A DNA stretch of 8,196 nt, taken from assembly GCA_003244035.1 (NCBI GenBank), contig QHBV01000026.1:3191-11386 (forward strand), read 5' to 3'. This document shows positions 6,998 to 8,196 of the stretch, piece after piece; position 1 is the first letter of the stretch; each line of letters begins with the position of its first letter. The position numbers and the translations under genes were made by a program. The notes beneath the pieces are model-generated. The model searched no databases, was not told where the DNA came from, and saw nothing but the letters and a program-made list of their open reading frames with translations. The DNA comes from Solirubrobacterales bacterium (lineage in GTDB: Bacteria; Actinomycetota; Thermoleophilia; Solirubrobacterales; Solirubrobacteraceae).

Positions 6998-8196
6998 CCC
7001 GGCGCACCAGCCGAGCACGGGACGCGCGGGCTCACCGCCACCGGGATTCCGAGCGCGTTGAAGTGCTCGAGGAACCTGGGGTAGGAGATCCGGTAGGCGT
7101 GCGGGTAGGACAACTCGGTGACGCCGGTGGCCGCCGACCCGGCCACGGTCAGCGCCATCAGCACGCGATGATCGTTGAACGAGGACAGCTTGGCCCCGTG
7201 CAGCTGTGCGACGCCCTCGAAGGTCAGGTCGTTGCCATCGAACTCGACCCTCGCGCCCATCTTGCGCAGCTGCAGCATCGATTCGACGCGGTCGGACTCC
7301 TTCAGGCGCACGTGGGCGACGTGACCGAGCACGCTGCGGCCACGCGCGCGGGTCGCGAGCGTCGAGAGGATCGGAACCATGTCCGGGATGTCGCGGCAGT
7401 CGAGCCTGCCGCCCGCCGGGGGCACGCCATCGTGGTCGATCGAGATCGACCGCATGTCGGCGGAGAGGCGCATCGGCACCCCGGCCGTTCGCAGCGCGTC
7501 CAGCACCGAGGCTTCTGGGTGTCCGTCGATCGGCACCGAGCTGCGGAACCTGACCCGCGAGGGGTGAAGCGCACACGCGGCCAGCCCGAACACCGCCGAG
7601 CCGATGTCGGGCGGCAGCACGATCTCGGTGGCCACCGGCCGCTGGCAGGGTGCGATCTGAAACTGCCGCCAATCCTCGCGCACCGCGACCTCGAGCCCGA
7701 ACTGGCGCATCAGCTCCAGCGTCAGCTCGAGGTACGGACGCTCGTTGAGCTCGCCCCGGATCTCGATCGTGGTCGGCTCGCGCGCAAAGGGCGCGAGCAG
7801 CAGCAGCCCCGAGATCCACTGCGAGAGGGTGCCGTCGATGCGCACTCTGCCGCCCCGGGGCAGGCCCGGAAACACGGTCACCGGCAAACTCTGACCGGTC
7901 GCCTCGAGCCGTACCCCGAGCCGCTCCAGCGCCCGCAGCAGCGGTCCGATCGGCCGCCGGCGGAAGTACCGTTGGCCCACGAAGCGAACGGGGCGGTCGC
8001 CGAGGGAGGCGAGGCCGAGCAGGAAGTAGAGCGTGGTTCCCGAGCTGCCCACCGAGATCTCCTCGACGCGCGGCGAGAATCCACCGCCGCTGACGCGCCA
8101 CCCCTCCCCCGCGGAGGTGATGCCGGCCCCGAGTGCGCGCAGCGCCTGAATCGTGAAGCCGACGTGACGAGCGCTCGTGCGCTCGACGATCGTGCT
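6994..8196 (-). CDS. EPSP synthase (3-phosphoshikimate 1-carboxyvinyltransferase, AroA) family protein, divergent, N-terminus outside window
   Basis: About 400 residues are visible, and the frame is open to the right edge. Comparison with E. coli AroA suggests roughly 50 N-terminal residues are missing, including the Lys22/Ser23/Arg27 region. Conserved parts are RRRPIG (Arg124 equivalent, near 7954), DIPDMVP (Asp313 equivalent, 7383-7381), RLKESDR (Lys340, Glu341 and Arg344 equivalents, around 7305-7288) and NDHR (His385/Arg386 equivalents, around 7170-7165). Normal EPSP synthase joins PEP to shikimate-3-phosphate in the shikimate pathway. Several substrate-phosphate positions differ here. 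The SSQ motif reads LSQW with one residue fewer (about 7827-7816), the Ser197 position is Glu (7743-7741), and the C-terminal Lys411 position is Ile (7089-7087). GNAGTAMRP reads GSSGTTLYF. It heads an operon of CoA-thioester enzymes, so it is probably a specialised paralogue (AnsJ-like) and not housekeeping AroA. The stop overlaps the ligase start. The GTG at 8052 is internal, not the start. Confidence 0.85.
   Translation of the reverse strand, partial: STIVERTSARHVGFTIQALRALGAGITSAGEGWRVSGGGFSPRVEEISVGSSGTTLYFLLGLASLGDRPVRFVGQRYFRRRPIGPLLRALERLGVRLEATGQSLPVTVFPGLPRGGRVRIDGTLSQWISGLLLLAPFAREPTTIEIRGELNERPYLELTLELMRQFGLEVAVREDWRQFQIAPCQRPVATEIVLPPDIGSAVFGLAACALHPSRVRFRSSVPIDGHPEASVLDALRTAGVPMRLSADMRSISIDHDGVPPAGGRLDCRDIPDMVPILSTLATRARGRSVLGHVAHVRLKESDRVESMLQLRKMGARVEFDGNDLTFEGVAQLHGAKLSSFNDHRVLMALTVAGSAATGVTELSYPHAYRISYPRFLEHFNALGIPVAVSPRVPCSAGAPG

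Larger units (their letters stand above)
1394..8196 (-). other. Five-gene operon, candidate cyclohexanecarboxyl-CoA biosynthesis from shikimate
   Basis: Transcription order is AroA-like, acyl-CoA ligase, acyl-CoA dehydrogenase, FabL/ChcA-like reductase, FadH-like dienoyl-CoA reductase. Junctions are ATGA overlaps at 6997-6994, 5393-5390 and 4281-4278, then an 8-base gap at 3480-3473. The promoter must lie to the right of the window. The set equals, as I recall it, the ansJ-M plus chcA genes that direct shikimate to cyclohexanecarboxyl-CoA in Streptomyces collinus and the related phoslactomycin genes. The family assignments are seen directly; the pathway is inferred from the combination. No double-bond isomerase (ChcB type) or polyketide synthase is in the window. 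Confidence 0.6.

Noticed and set aside
5864..7084. Long plus-strand open frame (406 codons) opposite the ligase
   Set aside because: Composition is Arg/Gly/His-rich and low in hydrophobic patterning. It overlaps the well-supported ligase and the AroA-like 3' end.
6994..8052. GTG at 8052 as the start of the AroA-like gene
   Set aside because: The frame continues open to the window edge and encodes an EPSP-synthase-like stretch (QALRALGAGI and following), so this GTG is an internal Val.
6998..8101. N-terminal extension of the ligase frame to 8101, which would give 903 residues
   Set aside because: The added part overlaps the AroA-like gene out of frame and is Arg/Ala-rich noise. ATG 6997 fits the family length and the ATGA overlap.
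1394..8196. Operon as a degradative beta-oxidation or alicyclic-acid catabolic cluster
   Set aside because: Ligase, dehydrogenase and dienoyl-CoA reductase would fit, but no hydratase, hydroxyacyl-CoA dehydrogenase or thiolase is present and an AroA-family gene leads the operon. It remains the main alternative.

Overview
The window is very GC-rich and gene-dense. It contains no RNA genes, no mobile elements, no CRISPR array and no intergenic stretch longer than a few bases. The carD-ispD-ispF arrangement, the strong GC bias at third codon positions and the abundance of ATGA overlaps suggest a high-GC Gram-positive bacterium (Actinobacteria/Actinomycetota). A deep lineage such as Thermoleophilia is a guess only.

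Left part, plus strand (1-1393): the 3' end of a CarD-family RNA-polymerase-binding regulator, then ispD and ispF, two enzymes of the non-mevalonate (MEP) isoprenoid pathway. The genes are nearly or actually overlapping and look like one transcription unit.

Right part, minus strand (8196 down to 1394): a compact five-gene operon that runs convergently into ispF with no base between the two stop codons. In transcription order it encodes an EPSP-synthase (AroA)-family protein whose 5' end lies beyond the right edge, an acyl-CoA ligase (AMP-forming), an acyl-CoA dehydrogenase, a short-chain dehydrogenase with the YX6K signature of FabL/ChcA-type enoyl reductases, and a FadH-like 2,4-dienoyl-CoA reductase (flavin, 4Fe-4S and FAD/NAD(P) domains). 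The first three junctions are ATGA overlaps and the fourth is an 8-base gap.

This gene combination is most simply read as a pathway that turns shikimate into cyclohexanecarboxyl-CoA (CHC-CoA). From memory, it matches the ansJ-K-L-M/chcA set of ansatrienin producers, the plm genes of phoslactomycin producers and the gene set linked to omega-cyclohexyl fatty acids in Alicyclobacillus. Here it sits beside housekeeping genes with no polyketide synthase in view, so a role in priming omega-cyclohexyl membrane fatty acids is a reasonable hypothesis.

The AroA-like protein keeps the catalytic core of EPSP synthase but has changes at positions that normally hold the 3-phosphate of shikimate-3-phosphate and the phosphate of PEP. 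This suggests it is not the housekeeping AroA and may act on a different form of shikimate. The function of the pathway is inference; the family assignments are directly visible in the sequence.
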